A DNA stretch of 64,000 nt from Candidatus Zixiibacteriota bacterium (GTDB taxonomy: Bacteria; Zixibacteria; MSB-5A5; GN15; FEB-12). The notes under the pieces are model-generated. The model was not told the DNA's origin. It was given only the letters and a program-made list of their open reading frames with translations, and did no database searches. The stretch is from the NCBI GenBank assembly GCA_028289585.1, contig JANQPI010000035.1:156717-220716 (forward strand). The letters run 5' to 3'. Numbering within the stretch: the first letter of the stretch is position 1; each line of letters starts with the position of its first letter. Made by a program: the position numbers and the translations under genes. This document shows, in pieces, positions 7,968 through 16,242 of this stretch.

Positions 7968-9383
7968 TTATTCCCGAGGATGTTCCTCGGCTACCGCTGT
8001 CGTCTCGGACTCCTGCTGTTCGTCCGAAGAACCAGATGCGGTTACCTCCTCCGGGACGAGACCTAGCTCGTCAAAGAGATGAGGCTCATCGGTCAACGTA
8101 ATCGACCGATTGGCATGAAGTCCGATATCGGTACGATACTGGACTCCGTCAAAGCTGATACGCTTCACCAGCCCGTAGGCATTACCGAGCGCATCGGAGA
8201 GACTATCACCACGGCCCATCACGCCAAGCACGCGACCGCCCGTTGTGTAATACTGACGGCCATCACGTCGGGTTCCGGCATGAAACACATAGGTTCCTTT
8301 CGTGCCGGCGGCGTGATTCAGCCCCCCAATCTTGAGGTCCTTCGGGTACGAACCCGGGTAGCCGGGCGCCGCCATAACCACCACTGCGGCGCTTCCCGGA
8401 TGCCATTCGATCTTCCCGGACCGGGACAGCCGACGTTCGACCGTCGCCTTGCAGAGCGAGGCGAGGTCCGATCGGAGAAGAGGCAGGATCGCCTGCGTTT
8501 CCGGATCGCCGAATCGGCAGTTGTACTCCAGTACCTTGGGACCGGTTTCAGTCAGCATCAGACCCACATACAGTACACCGCGATAGTTCAAACCTTCCGC
8601 CTGAATTCCGGCGACTGTCGGTTGGAGAATATGTTCGTGTATTCGCGCGGCCATGTCGTCGGTGACAAAGGTGGCCGGGCAATACGCACCCATGCCACCA
8701 GTGTTAGGACCTTCGTCGTTATCCAGTGCTCGTTTGTGGTCCTGGCTCGGCAAGAGCGGAATGACGGTAGTACCGTCGGTAATCGCATGGATCGAGACCT
8801 CAACCCCGGTGAGACACGCTTCGATGATGACCCGATTGCCGGCGCGGCCAAAGACCCGTTTCTCAAGCATCTGCTGAACCGCTGCCACACCGTCGTCAAA
8901 GTTCTGCGCGATCGAGACGCCCTTCCCGGCAGCCAGACCGTCGGCTTTGATAACGACGGGGAAGGCGGCTGATTTGAGGAATCCGATCGCTTCCGCGGCA
9001 CTGTCGAACATCTGCCAGGGAGCGGTTGGAATGTGGTACTTCCGCATGAACTCCTTGGCGTACAGCTTGCTCGATTCGAGCTGCGCGGCTTGGCGGTCAG
9101 GGCCGAAGATGCGCAGTTTGCGGCGGTAGAACTCGTCGACAATCCCCGCGGCAAGCGGGCCTTCCGGGCCGACAACGGTGAGATCGATTTTGTTCTTCTG
9201 TGCGAAGTCGGCCAGGCCGCGAATGTTCTCCGGCTTGATGTTGACACATTTCGCCGCCTGGGCGAGTCCGCCATTGCCGGGCGCGCAATAGACCCGGCTG
9301 ACAGCCTTGGACTGCTTGAGCTTCCACACCAGTGCGTGTTCGCGGCCACCGCCGCCAACCACGAGAATCTTCCAAGAGGGCAT
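7968..9383 (-). CDS. purD: Phosphoribosylamine--glycine ligase
   Basis: A 471-residue ATP-grasp enzyme of purine biosynthesis: joins 5-phosphoribosylamine and glycine to GAR with ATP. Landmarks are the N-terminal ILVVGGGGREHALVWKL, TVVGPEGPLAAGIVD, the ATP-grasp segment VVIKADGLAAGKGV, and the signature FGDPETQA (as CRFGDPETQAILP). About 45 residues beyond the usual end form an acidic Glu/Ser/Thr-rich tail of unknown role. The ATG at 9383 is preceded by AAGGA about 16 bases upstream. Stand-alone PurD; the TPR gene follows in the same direction. Confidence 0.96.
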   Translation of the reverse strand: MPSWKILVVGGGGREHALVWKLKQSKAVSRVYCAPGNGGLAQAAKCVNIKPENIRGLADFAQKNKIDLTVVGPEGPLAAGIVDEFYRRKLRIFGPDRQAAQLESSKLYAKEFMRKYHIPTAPWQMFDSAAEAIGFLKSAAFPVVIKADGLAAGKGVSIAQNFDDGVAAVQQMLEKRVFGRAGNRVIIEACLTGVEVSIHAITDGTTVIPLLPSQDHKRALDNDEGPNTGGMGAYCPATFVTDDMAARIHEHILQPTVAGIQAEGLNYRGVLYVGLMLTETGPKVLEYNCRFGDPETQAILPLLRSDLASLCKATVERRLSRSGKIEWHPGSAAVVVMAAPGYPGSYPKDLKIGGLNHAAGTKGTYVFHAGTRRDGRQYYTTGGRVLGVMGRGDSLSDALGNAYGLVKRISFDGVQYRTDIGLHANRSITLTDEPHLFDELGLVPEEVTASGSSDEQQESETTAVAEEHPRE

Positions 9384-9684
9384 CGTGTTACGCTGTATCC
9401 TTATTCCGGGCTACCGAAGCTTGCAGTATATGGCCCGTCTGGCAGCAGCCAACCGGTTTTTGTCGGGTCGGGTCGGGTGCAGCTTTGAACGATGTGCCGG
9501 CTCGGGGCGTCGCTGTGATCGGACGGGAATACAGGGAAATCGCGCTATGGTCCTGAATGATAATCGGTTGACATTGATTGGGCGCCGTCCCTAATTGGGC
9601 GGGTCTCGGGACGGGAGGGGCGGTTATTCTCCCCCCGGTAGGGAATGATAGGTAGTGGTAACATCTCGTAATAAAGGTCGTGGC
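9384..9684. other. Divergent intergenic region between purD and a barrel-protein gene
   Basis: No convincing gene. A plus-strand TTGACA at 9568-9573 with a poor -10 (CTAATT, 9591-9596) may serve the barrel gene. ATTGGGCG occurs twice (about 9577 and 9594), and 9600-9650 is G-rich. Nothing further could be assigned. Confidence 0.4.
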
Positions 9685-10335
9685 ATGATTAAGCGCGTGG
9701 CAGCCGTTGCCATCGGTATCGCTTTGGCTGTTTCCGGCGCGGTCGCTCAGGAAGAAGAGGATCGCGACTTCTTTGACGTCTCCATATTCGGAGGCTTGAC
9801 TCTGCCCGGATCCGGAATGTCGGACTGGCGGGACACGCTCGCGGCTGAGAGCGGTTACAATGTTGGCGTGGAGCTTGGCTACTTCGTGACTCCCTCGTTT
9901 GTGTTGGGACCAACATTCCATTTCTCTCAGTTCGGTGTCGACGCAACTAATGAGGCGGCCGACCAAAATCACCGGATCTATGCACCCGGATTGGTGGCTC
10001 GCTACTATTTCTTCGGTGAGTCGTTCTTTGCTCCCTATCTGCGAGCCGAAGTCGGAATCAATTTCTACAACTTCGTGGAAGAGGTTCTCGATAACAACTC
10101 GGGGAGTGTCAAATACCGACAAATAGGATTTGATCCTGCCTTCTCGGCAGCAGTTGGTGCCGGCCTTCTCTGGTTTACGTCGGATTTTTCCGGGATCTTC
10201 CTTGAGGCCAACTATCACCTCGGCTTTTCCGATTCGGTCGAGGGCACGTTCCAGGATCAAACGTTTATCTACGGAGAAAACGCCGGTTACGTGACGTTCA
10301 AGCTTGGCGTTCGCGCGTTCTTCGGTAACTACTAG
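9685..10335 (+). CDS. Outer-membrane beta-barrel protein
   Basis: A 216-residue protein. I chose the ATG at 9685 (AAAGG upstream) over the GTG at 9655; it starts a clean signal peptide (MIKRVAAVAIGIALAVSGAVAQ). The remainder alternates hydrophobic and polar residues in strands rich in Tyr/Phe, with Gly at turns, and ends in the aromatic YVTFKLGVRAFFGNY typical of a last barrel strand recognised by BamA. Size suits an eight-stranded OmpW/OmpA-like barrel. Function unknown. A strong terminator follows at once, so it is probably monocistronic. Confidence 0.8.
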   Translation: MIKRVAAVAIGIALAVSGAVAQEEEDRDFFDVSIFGGLTLPGSGMSDWRDTLAAESGYNVGVELGYFVTPSFVLGPTFHFSQFGVDATNEAADQNHRIYAPGLVARYYFFGESFFAPYLRAEVGINFYNFVEEVLDNNSGSVKYRQIGFDPAFSAAVGAGLLWFTSDFSGIFLEANYHLGFSDSVEGTFQDQTFIYGENAGYVTFKLGVRAFFGNY

Positions 10336-10360
10336 TTCCTTCGAACTTCGACAGACCTGA

Positions 10361-10390
10361 CCCCGGCCGGATCTCTCGGCCGGGGTTTTT
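10361..10390 (+). terminator. Rho-independent terminator
   Basis: Nine-bp stem CCCCGGCCG/CGGCCGGGG (10361-10369 with 10377-10385), 7-base loop, then TTTTT (10386-10390). It ends the barrel-protein transcript. Confidence 0.92.
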
Positions 10391-10427
10391 CGTTGAATTG
10401 CGGCACGCTAAACGGACATACTTCGGA

Positions 10428-11768
10428 ATGGCGGGTATCTCCCTATTGCTAGTCGACGACGAGGATCAGGCACGATCACTACTGGCGGGTTACCTCTCAC
10501 AACACGGCTTCAATGTCACTGAAGCGGGTGACGGTGTTGCCGCTCTGGAAGCCTACCGGGAGTCGTTTTCACCGGTGGCCTTGATCGATCTCAAGATGCC
10601 CGGGATGGGCGGGATGGAGCTGCTACGCGAGCTTCGCGCCCTCAATCCGTTTGTTCAAGTGATTGTGTTGACGGCGTTCGGTTCGGTCGAGTCAGCGGTT
10701 GAGGCAATGCGGGCAGGCGCGGTCGATTACCTTACCAAACCGGTGGAGGAGCTCGATGAGCTGCGGTTTAAGCTCCTCCGCGCTGCCGAGACGAACGCGC
10801 TGATTCGGGATCAGGTCGCGGGTGCCGTGGAACGAGCCGACAGCATGCCGCACTTGGAGCTTCTGGGCGATTCACCGCCGATGCTGACCGTGCGAAACCT
10901 GATCACCAAAGCGGCACCGACCGATTCGACCGTGCTGGTCACCGGACCGTCGGGTAGCGGCAAGGAGTTGGTCGCCCGATCATTACACGCCGGCTCGCCC
11001 CGCGCTACCGGCCGATTGGTGGCGATCAACTGTGGTGCCTTTCCTGAGTCGCTTTTAGAGGCGGAACTGTTCGGCCACGAAAAGGGGGCATTTACCGGTG
11101 CTGACCGTCAAAAACCAGGTCGCATCGAACTGGCCCACGAGGGCACCCTGTTTCTGGACGAAATTGCCGAGATGCCGCCAACGATGCAGGTCAAGCTGTT
11201 GCGAGTTCTCGAAGAGCGACGGATTGAGCGGGTTGGTGGAACCGAATCAATACCTATTGATTTTCGTCTGATTGCCGCCACCAACCGCGATCTCGAAAAG
11301 TCGATCGCCAACGGTGCGTTCCGCGAAGACCTCTACTATCGGTTGAATGTTGTTCGGATCGAGCTGCCTCCGCTCGCTGATCGGGGAGGGGACATCCTTC
11401 TGCTCGCTCAGGTCTTTCTCGCTCGTCACGCCCAGCGTTTAGGGAAGTCAATCGACCGAATCGATCCCGGTGCGGCGGCGCTGCTTCGTGGCTATCAGTG
11501 GCCGGGGAATGTCCGAGAGCTCGATAATCTGGTCGAACGCGCCGTGGTCCTGGCCACCGGGACAACTCTGACTCGTGATGAGTTCACTGGTATCGGCGAG
11601 GGGCCTTCAGATCAGGCGACCGGCGTCGGCCGGGCTCTGGTCGACGTCGAACGCGAGCATATCGTTCGAGTCCTCGCCGCCCACGGTGGCAACATTACGG
11701 CCGCAGCCGACGTTCTCGGCATCCACCGCAACACCCTCCGGACCAAGATTCGCGACTACGGTCTGTAA
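10428..11768 (+). CDS. NtrC-family sigma54-dependent response regulator
   Basis: A 446-residue activator; the ATG at 10428 begins right at the receiver domain (the ORF extends to 10398). Receiver domain about residues 3-120 with phospho-acceptor Asp54 in ALIDLKMPG and the KP motif (YLTKPVEE). The AAA+ domain (about 140-375) has Walker A GPSGSGKE, the intact sigma54-contact loop GAFTGA and Walker B GTLFLDEIAEM. A Fis-type helix-turn-helix ends the protein (GNITAAADVLGIHRNTLRTKI). Phosphorylation should trigger ATP-driven open-complex formation at sigma54 promoters. No kinase adjoins it; the NtrB-like kinase at 21.8 kb is a possible partner. A perfect sigma54 promoter lies 126 bases downstream. 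Confidence 0.93.
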   Translation: MAGISLLLVDDEDQARSLLAGYLSQHGFNVTEAGDGVAALEAYRESFSPVALIDLKMPGMGGMELLRELRALNPFVQVIVLTAFGSVESAVEAMRAGAVDYLTKPVEELDELRFKLLRAAETNALIRDQVAGAVERADSMPHLELLGDSPPMLTVRNLITKAAPTDSTVLVTGPSGSGKELVARSLHAGSPRATGRLVAINCGAFPESLLEAELFGHEKGAFTGADRQKPGRIELAHEGTLFLDEIAEMPPTMQVKLLRVLEERRIERVGGTESIPIDFRLIAATNRDLEKSIANGAFREDLYYRLNVVRIELPPLADRGGDILLLAQVFLARHAQRLGKSIDRIDPGAAALLRGYQWPGNVRELDNLVERAVVLATGTTLTRDEFTGIGEGPSDQATGVGRALVDVEREHIVRVLAAHGGNITAAADVLGIHRNTLRTKIRDYGL

Positions 11769-11869
11769 TCGCGCTCGATTGCCCAGAATTGATGCGCCCA
11801 ATCGGGTTGACCGCACAAAAACAGTGCATGGGCGCCGGTTCGAGGATCATCGAAGTTTGTATAACAAGC

Positions 11870-11888
11870 TGTAACCGATGCAGTTACA
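11870..11888. promoter_or_regulatory. Palindrome TGTAAC-N7-GTTACA beside a sigma54 promoter
   Basis: Inverted repeat with 6-base arms 11870-11875 and 11883-11888. A second short one (TTGT-ATA-ACAA) ends just upstream. It is a candidate site for the NtrC-type regulator encoded just upstream, but its centre lies only about 40 bases from the predicted transcription start, closer than usual enhancers. Confidence 0.5.
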
Positions 11889-11893
11889 CACTC

Positions 11894-11909
11894 TGGCACA
11901 GGCTTTGCC
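11894..11909 (+). promoter_or_regulatory. Sigma54 (-24/-12) promoter
   Basis: TGGCACAGGCTTTGCC fits the consensus TGGCACR-N4-TTGC, with GG (11895-11896) and GC (11907-11908) exactly 10 bases apart. Transcription should start near 11920, giving a short leader to the lipoprotein gene at 11944. Confidence 0.85.
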
Positions 11910-11943
11910 TTAACTGTGGTCAGGGAGACCTGAGGAGATGATG

Positions 11944-12837
11944 ATGAAACGCTTACTTGCCTTACCGTTGCTTGCTGGCTTCCTCGTTTTTGCCGCTGGT
12001 TGTGATGATGACGACGGAGCGACGATTGGGCCGGTCATCGATCCCCCGGAACCGCCACAGGGCGTCTTCTCTGTGACTGGGGATCAGGAAGTTACAATCG
12101 TCTGGAATGGCCCATACGTTCGGGATATCGCCTCGTTCACGGTCTTTCGCTCGTTCTTTGCCGACTCTGGTTACGTGGCGATTGGTTCTGTCGTCGCCCA
12201 GAACAATCCGAATCTTGATCTGATTCAGTATGAGTATACCGACGCGACCGTTGCGAACGGGACCACGTACTACTATGCGGTAGCGTCAGTCGACGGTGCG
12301 GGGCGTGAGGGGCCGCTGTCCGCTGAATTCGTCGTCGATACGCCACGGCCGGAAGATGTCGTGACGTTATTCGACATCGTCGTCCAACCGTCACTTGCGG
12401 GTTTTGACTTCAGTGCTGAGGCTCGTCTCGATACTGCGGCCGGAGTCGATATCTTCATCGATCGGTTCGACGGTATCTTCTATATCAATGCCGGGCTCAA
12501 CGTAGATCTCCAGGATATGGGATTTACGGGGTCCTTCGATGAAATCGGTTTTGCGCCCGATCAGGGCTGGTCGTTACTCGGTTTCTCCGAGTTGATCCTG
12601 GGGCACACCTATGTGATCTGGACGGCCGACGATCAGTACGCCAAAGTTCGAGTTCTGGGAATCAATGACGCACAGGGTTCGGTACAGCTAGAATGGGCCT
12701 ATCAGACCTCGACCGATCCCGACTGGCGTTTTGAGCTGACCCTTCCACCGACGTACGACACTCGTCCCGAACGCCCTCCGACCGGAACGCCGAAGCGCGA
12801 ACTCCTGGGCGCCACGGGAGAAAGGATACTATTATGA
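11944..12837 (+). CDS. Lipoprotein with fibronectin type III-like domain
   Basis: A 297-residue lipoprotein; signal peptide with lipobox FAAGC and the lipidated Cys followed by a run of Asp (CDDDDG), an export-favouring context. Three ATGs (11938, 11941, 11944) follow GAGGAG at 11932-11937; spacing favours 11944. About residues 38-125 form an FnIII-like beta sandwich (VTIVWNGP...YYYAVASVDGAGREGPLS). The remaining part is acidic and beta-rich and not recognised. Its stop overlaps the next ATG (ATGA, 12834-12837), so the two products are translationally coupled and likely act together, under sigma54 control. Confidence 0.8.
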   Translation: MKRLLALPLLAGFLVFAAGCDDDDGATIGPVIDPPEPPQGVFSVTGDQEVTIVWNGPYVRDIASFTVFRSFFADSGYVAIGSVVAQNNPNLDLIQYEYTDATVANGTTYYYAVASVDGAGREGPLSAEFVVDTPRPEDVVTLFDIVVQPSLAGFDFSAEARLDTAAGVDIFIDRFDGIFYINAGLNVDLQDMGFTGSFDEIGFAPDQGWSLLGFSELILGHTYVIWTADDQYAKVRVLGINDAQGSVQLEWAYQTSTDPDWRFELTLPPTYDTRPERPPTGTPKRELLGATGERILL

Positions 12838-14369
12838 AACGCACAGCTGTCACCCGGTTCGCGACGCTGGCGTCGGTGATTGCGCTGGCAGTCACCTCCG
12901 TTGGAGCGCAGTCGCTCGAACGTATTGATCGCGATGACCGGTACTACGATGGGGGTCCGCTGCCGACCCAGATCGATCGCTATCTCGATGCCGAGGTATG
13001 GACAGATCGTGACGACGGTGAGTACTACGCCGGCGATAAGGTGCGAGTTAACTTCAGAGTTAATCGAGACGCATTCGTTGCGATCTACAGCATCGATGCG
13101 CGCGGTCGAGTTAATCTCGTCTTTCCGGTCGATCCGAACCAGGACAACTTTGTCCGGGGTGGGATAACGCACACGCTGCCCGGACCGTATGATGATTACG
13201 ACCTTGTCGTGCGGGGTCCAGAAGGTGAGGAGTTCCTGCAAATCATCGCCTCGCGCGAGCAGTTTCCCATTCCGAACTGGTACCACAACTCAGGGCTGAT
13301 CGCCGATGATGATGTCTATGGCTACATGGACTACCTCAACGAAACGCAATTCGTCAGTTATGCCGGACAGCGGTTTGCGTATGATCGGGCCGTTCTCTTT
13401 GTCAATGAATGGGAGCCGTATTACTTCCGCCCGGTTTACTATCCGGCCTATCCAAGTTGGACGATCGCTGGTAATGTTTATATCGACTACCCCTATGGAG
13501 GGTCGATCTACATCAACGGCCATTACTGGGGTTGCGCGCCCCTGTACATCCCACGGATTGCCGTCGGCTGGCACACGATTACGGTCTACGACCGCTACGG
13601 CTACTGCTGGGAGTCGCCGTTCCATGTCAGTCACTACAACACGGTGGTGATTAACAAGACGATCGTCCGCACGAGCCCTACGGTTCGGTCGAAGTACAAA
13701 GAGGTTCACGCGGTGGGCTATCGCGATCCGGTGAAGAGTGGTTACCCCAACTATAACGAGCGCGTTGCCGCTATCACCAAGAAGACGCGCAGCACAACGA
13801 CTGTCGGTAAGAATCCGTATGCTTCGACTTCGTCTAAGGCGACCGCGTCTTCGTTGCCCAAGAAGTATGCACGCGGATCGACCGCTCTGGTCAAGACCGA
13901 TCGTGGCTACGAGACCGACCTCAATGCGGCCGTTTATCCGCGCAGCAATGACAAGCGCAGTCGATTTGTCCCGGGATCACGGGAATCGCAGAACTCGTAT
14001 CGGAAGTCAACAACGCGGCGATCTGGTAGTGACATCAGTTCTCGCTCGTCAAACAGCCGCAAAGGGTCGACCTACGATAGACGGACGACGACACGTTCAA
14101 ACGCCGGAGTAAAGCGTTCGGAGCCGTCGAAGCGTTCGTCGTCGGCGGTGAAGCGATCGAATTCCGGATCGAAGAGTTCGGGTGACCGCAAGCGGATCTC
14201 GAGTTCGTCATCCAAGAAGTCCTCCGGATCGGTGAAGCGATCGTCGTCGAGCAAGAAGCCGTCATCAGGGGCGGTGAAGAAGAGTTCCGGTTCGAGCAAG
14301 TCATCCGGTAGCTCGAAAGGGAAGAGCAGTAGTTCGTCGAAGAAGGGTTCGTCGAGCAAGAAGAAGTAG
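12834..14369 (+). CDS. Secreted DUF4384/PEGA-type protein with Ser/Lys-rich tail
   Basis: A 511-residue exported protein with a signal peptide ending near ...SVGAQ (residue 26). A DUF4384-like domain lies about residues 50-140 (VNRDAFVAIYSIDARGRVNLVFP), a domain seen beside stress and surface proteins. About 210-275 looks like a PEGA-type beta domain (YIDYPYGGSIYINGHYWG). From about 305 the protein becomes disordered, and the last 130 residues are almost only Ser, Lys, Arg and Gly, strongly basic, suggesting binding to polyanionic cell-wall polymers or DNA outside the cell (inference). Coupled to the preceding lipoprotein gene by a four-base overlap. Confidence 0.75.
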   Translation: MKRTAVTRFATLASVIALAVTSVGAQSLERIDRDDRYYDGGPLPTQIDRYLDAEVWTDRDDGEYYAGDKVRVNFRVNRDAFVAIYSIDARGRVNLVFPVDPNQDNFVRGGITHTLPGPYDDYDLVVRGPEGEEFLQIIASREQFPIPNWYHNSGLIADDDVYGYMDYLNETQFVSYAGQRFAYDRAVLFVNEWEPYYFRPVYYPAYPSWTIAGNVYIDYPYGGSIYINGHYWGCAPLYIPRIAVGWHTITVYDRYGYCWESPFHVSHYNTVVINKTIVRTSPTVRSKYKEVHAVGYRDPVKSGYPNYNERVAAITKKTRSTTTVGKNPYASTSSKATASSLPKKYARGSTALVKTDRGYETDLNAAVYPRSNDKRSRFVPGSRESQNSYRKSTTRRSGSDISSRSSNSRKGSTYDRRTTTRSNAGVKRSEPSKRSSSAVKRSNSGSKSSGDRKRISSSSSKKSSGSVKRSSSSKKPSSGAVKKSSGSSKSSGSSKGKSSSSSKKGSSSKKK

Positions 14370-14404
14370 CGGCAACACATCGCTATTCCATTGCGGATAA
14401 GGCG

Positions 14405-14437
14405 CCGGTTGGGACGAAGACCCCGACCGGTTCTTTT
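14405..14437 (+). terminator. Rho-independent terminator
   Basis: Stem CCGGTTGGG/CCCGACCGG (14405-14413 with 14422-14430, one G-U pair) followed by TTCTTTTTG. It ends the sigma54-driven two-gene unit. Confidence 0.85.
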
Positions 14438-14480
14438 TGTGGTTCGCCGCAAATATGCCGGCGAGACTCAACTATTCATC

Positions 14481-14509
14481 TTGACGGCCGTTACAATAGA
14501 TCGTAACTA
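14481..14509 (+). promoter_or_regulatory. Sigma70-type promoter of the heat-shock operon
   Basis: TTGACG (14481-14486), 17-base spacer, TAACTA (14504-14509). The predicted start near 14516 falls just before the TGGCAG half-site array. An alternative heat-shock-sigma reading (CTTGAG ... CCAATAT) is weaker. Confidence 0.6.
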
Positions 14510-14518
14510 CTTGAGTGG

Positions 14519-14552
14519 TGGCAGTTTAGCTGCCAATATGGCAGTCATGCCA
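14519..14552. promoter_or_regulatory. Alternating TGGCAG half-sites: candidate HrcA operator
   Basis: Half-sites TGGCAG 14519-14524, CTGCCA 14530-14535, TGGCAG 14539-14544 and TGCCA 14548-14552 alternate in orientation; the middle pair forms a perfect 6-3-6 palindrome (14530-14544). The array sits just past the predicted start of transcription, where a repressor would act. The classical CIRCE sequence (TTAGCACTC-N9-GAGTGCTAA) is absent. Confidence 0.55.
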
Positions 14553-14589
14553 CGTAAGGCAGCCAGCCCAACGACGACTAAAGTGCAGT

Positions 14590-15642
14590 ATGGCGTTTGA
14601 AAACCTGACAGATCGGGAAAAACAGGTCCTCGCGAACCTGATCGACCACTATATCACGACCGCTGATCCGGTCGGATCCCGGTTGATCGCGAACAAGTTC
14701 CGGATGGGCATCTCGCCCGCAACTGTTCGTAACACGCTGCAGGATCTCGAAGAGCTTGGGCTGGTCGAGCAGCCGCATACCTCTGCGGGACGGGTGCCGA
14801 CCGATCAGGGCTATCGGCTCTATGTCGATCTGCTCTTCCGACCGGCTGATCTCACCGAGGCGGAGAAGGCTCAGATCCGCGGCTCGCTTCTCAAGGAGGG
14901 GCGTGGAATCGATGCCATCCTGGGCCAAACCGCCCGGGTTCTCGGCGAGATCACCAATCAACTTGGAATGACGCTGGCGCCGCGCTTTGAGTCAGGTGTT
15001 CTCCGGGGACTGCGGCTGATCCCGGTCGCCAGCGGGAAGATCATGGTGGTTGTCATTGTGGAGTCGGGGCTGGCCCGCTCACTCGTTCTCGAGGTCGAAA
15101 GCTCGGTTGGCGACGCTGTTCTGAGTGACATCGAAGCGCTGCTCAATGAGCGGTTGGCCGGTCTGTCGCTCCGTGAGATCCGGGCGACGATCTCCGAACG
15201 ACTCGCCGATGTTGGTGGCGAAGCCCGTCTGATAAACTTCGTGGTGGATGCGAAAGACAAGATCTGGGCCGATGACAATCAGGATACGTTGACCACCGCG
15301 GGCGTAAACAATCTTATCGCTACACCCGAGTTCTCGGTGCCCGAAAAGATGGTCCCGATGCTCCGTCTGCTTGAAGAGCGCAAAGCGCTGACCGAATTCC
15401 TGGCGGCTGCCGAGGACGAGGGACTCTTGATTACGATTGGCAAAGAATCGGCGATTGATGAGATCATGAATTGCTCACTGGTAACGTCGACCTACCGGGT
15501 GGGCAAGATCAGCGGCAAGATTGGGATCATCGGACCAACGCGAATGCCTTACAGCAAGTTGGTGTCGATTGTTGAATACACCGCACGCTCGATTACGGAA
15601 GTCCTGTCGGGCTATAACGAGAAGACACGAGAGGTATCCTAA
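14590..15642 (+). CDS. hrcA: Heat-inducible transcription repressor HrcA
   Basis: A 350-residue repressor of class I heat-shock genes; it needs chaperone help to stay folded and so senses free chaperone. The N-terminal winged helix shows LTDREKQVLANLIDHYITTADPVGS and the family motif ATVRNTLQDLEELGLVEQPHTSAGRVPTD. The GAF-like ligand domain and dimerisation region fill the rest. First gene of hrcA-grpE-dnaK-dnaJ, so it probably represses its own operon through the TGGCAG array upstream. grpE starts 3 bases after its stop. Confidence 0.96.
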   Translation: MAFENLTDREKQVLANLIDHYITTADPVGSRLIANKFRMGISPATVRNTLQDLEELGLVEQPHTSAGRVPTDQGYRLYVDLLFRPADLTEAEKAQIRGSLLKEGRGIDAILGQTARVLGEITNQLGMTLAPRFESGVLRGLRLIPVASGKIMVVVIVESGLARSLVLEVESSVGDAVLSDIEALLNERLAGLSLREIRATISERLADVGGEARLINFVVDAKDKIWADDNQDTLTTAGVNNLIATPEFSVPEKMVPMLRLLEERKALTEFLAAAEDEGLLITIGKESAIDEIMNCSLVTSTYRVGKISGKIGIIGPTRMPYSKLVSIVEYTARSITEVLSGYNEKTREVS

Positions 15643-15645
15643 CGG

Positions 15646-16230
15646 ATGTCAGACAAAGAACGAGACCCAGCGACGACAACTGAAACGTTGGAGACCGAAG
15701 CGTCGTTCTCCGGCGAAAGCGAGGGAATCGAGGCGCCGACCAGTGAGGGAGAACCCGGCGATCCGGCTCGGGAGTGGGAGGAAAAATACCTTCGCGCTCT
15801 CGCCGATCTCGACAACTACAAGAAGCGGGCCGTACGGATCGCCGAAGATGAACGGCGTTACGCAAATGACCGTCTGCTCCGCGAGCTTCTTGACGTGATC
15901 GATGACTTCGAGCGCGCTGTTGCGAGCACATCACCCGATGATTCGTTGGACGACTCGCCGTTCCGCGCATTTCACTCCGGTGTATCGATGATTCATGGAA
16001 AACTGCTCGGCATGTTGGAACGGTTCGACGTCACACCTATGGACGTCATTGGTCAGACGTTTTCCGCCGACGAGCACGAAGCGATGCTTCGTGTACCGTC
16101 AGAAAAAGACAGCGAGGGGACGGTCGTTCAAGAGCTCCGACGCGGTTACCTGATTGGTGACCGTGTCCTCCGCCACGCCCAGGTTGCGGTGGCCACCACG
16201 CCCGAGCCACAGAACGATGATGAGGAATAA
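15646..16230 (+). CDS. grpE: Nucleotide exchange factor GrpE
   Basis: A 194-residue co-chaperone that releases ADP from DnaK. An acidic, disordered first 40 residues precede the long coiled coil (WEEKYLRALADLDNYKKRAVR...), typical dimer-forming stalk, and the C-terminal beta wing (EAMLRVPSEKDSEGTVVQELRRGYLIGDRVLRHAQV). Placed directly between hrcA and dnaK with 3- and 12-base gaps. Confidence 0.95.
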   Translation: MSDKERDPATTTETLETEASFSGESEGIEAPTSEGEPGDPAREWEEKYLRALADLDNYKKRAVRIAEDERRYANDRLLRELLDVIDDFERAVASTSPDDSLDDSPFRAFHSGVSMIHGKLLGMLERFDVTPMDVIGQTFSADEHEAMLRVPSEKDSEGTVVQELRRGYLIGDRVLRHAQVAVATTPEPQNDDEE

Positions 16231-16242
16231 GGAGAATCTCTA

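Noticed and set aside
8079-8972. 297-residue plus-strand ORF over purD
   Set aside because: Mirror frame of purD; Arg/Gly-rich with no domain.
9388-10260. Long minus-strand ORF over the barrel-protein gene
   Set aside because: Antisense to a well supported gene with signal peptide and barrel end; no recognisable motif and no ribosome-binding site.
14455-14589. CIRCE element upstream of hrcA
   Set aside because: No TTAGCACTC-N9-GAGTGCTAA match, even allowing several mismatches.
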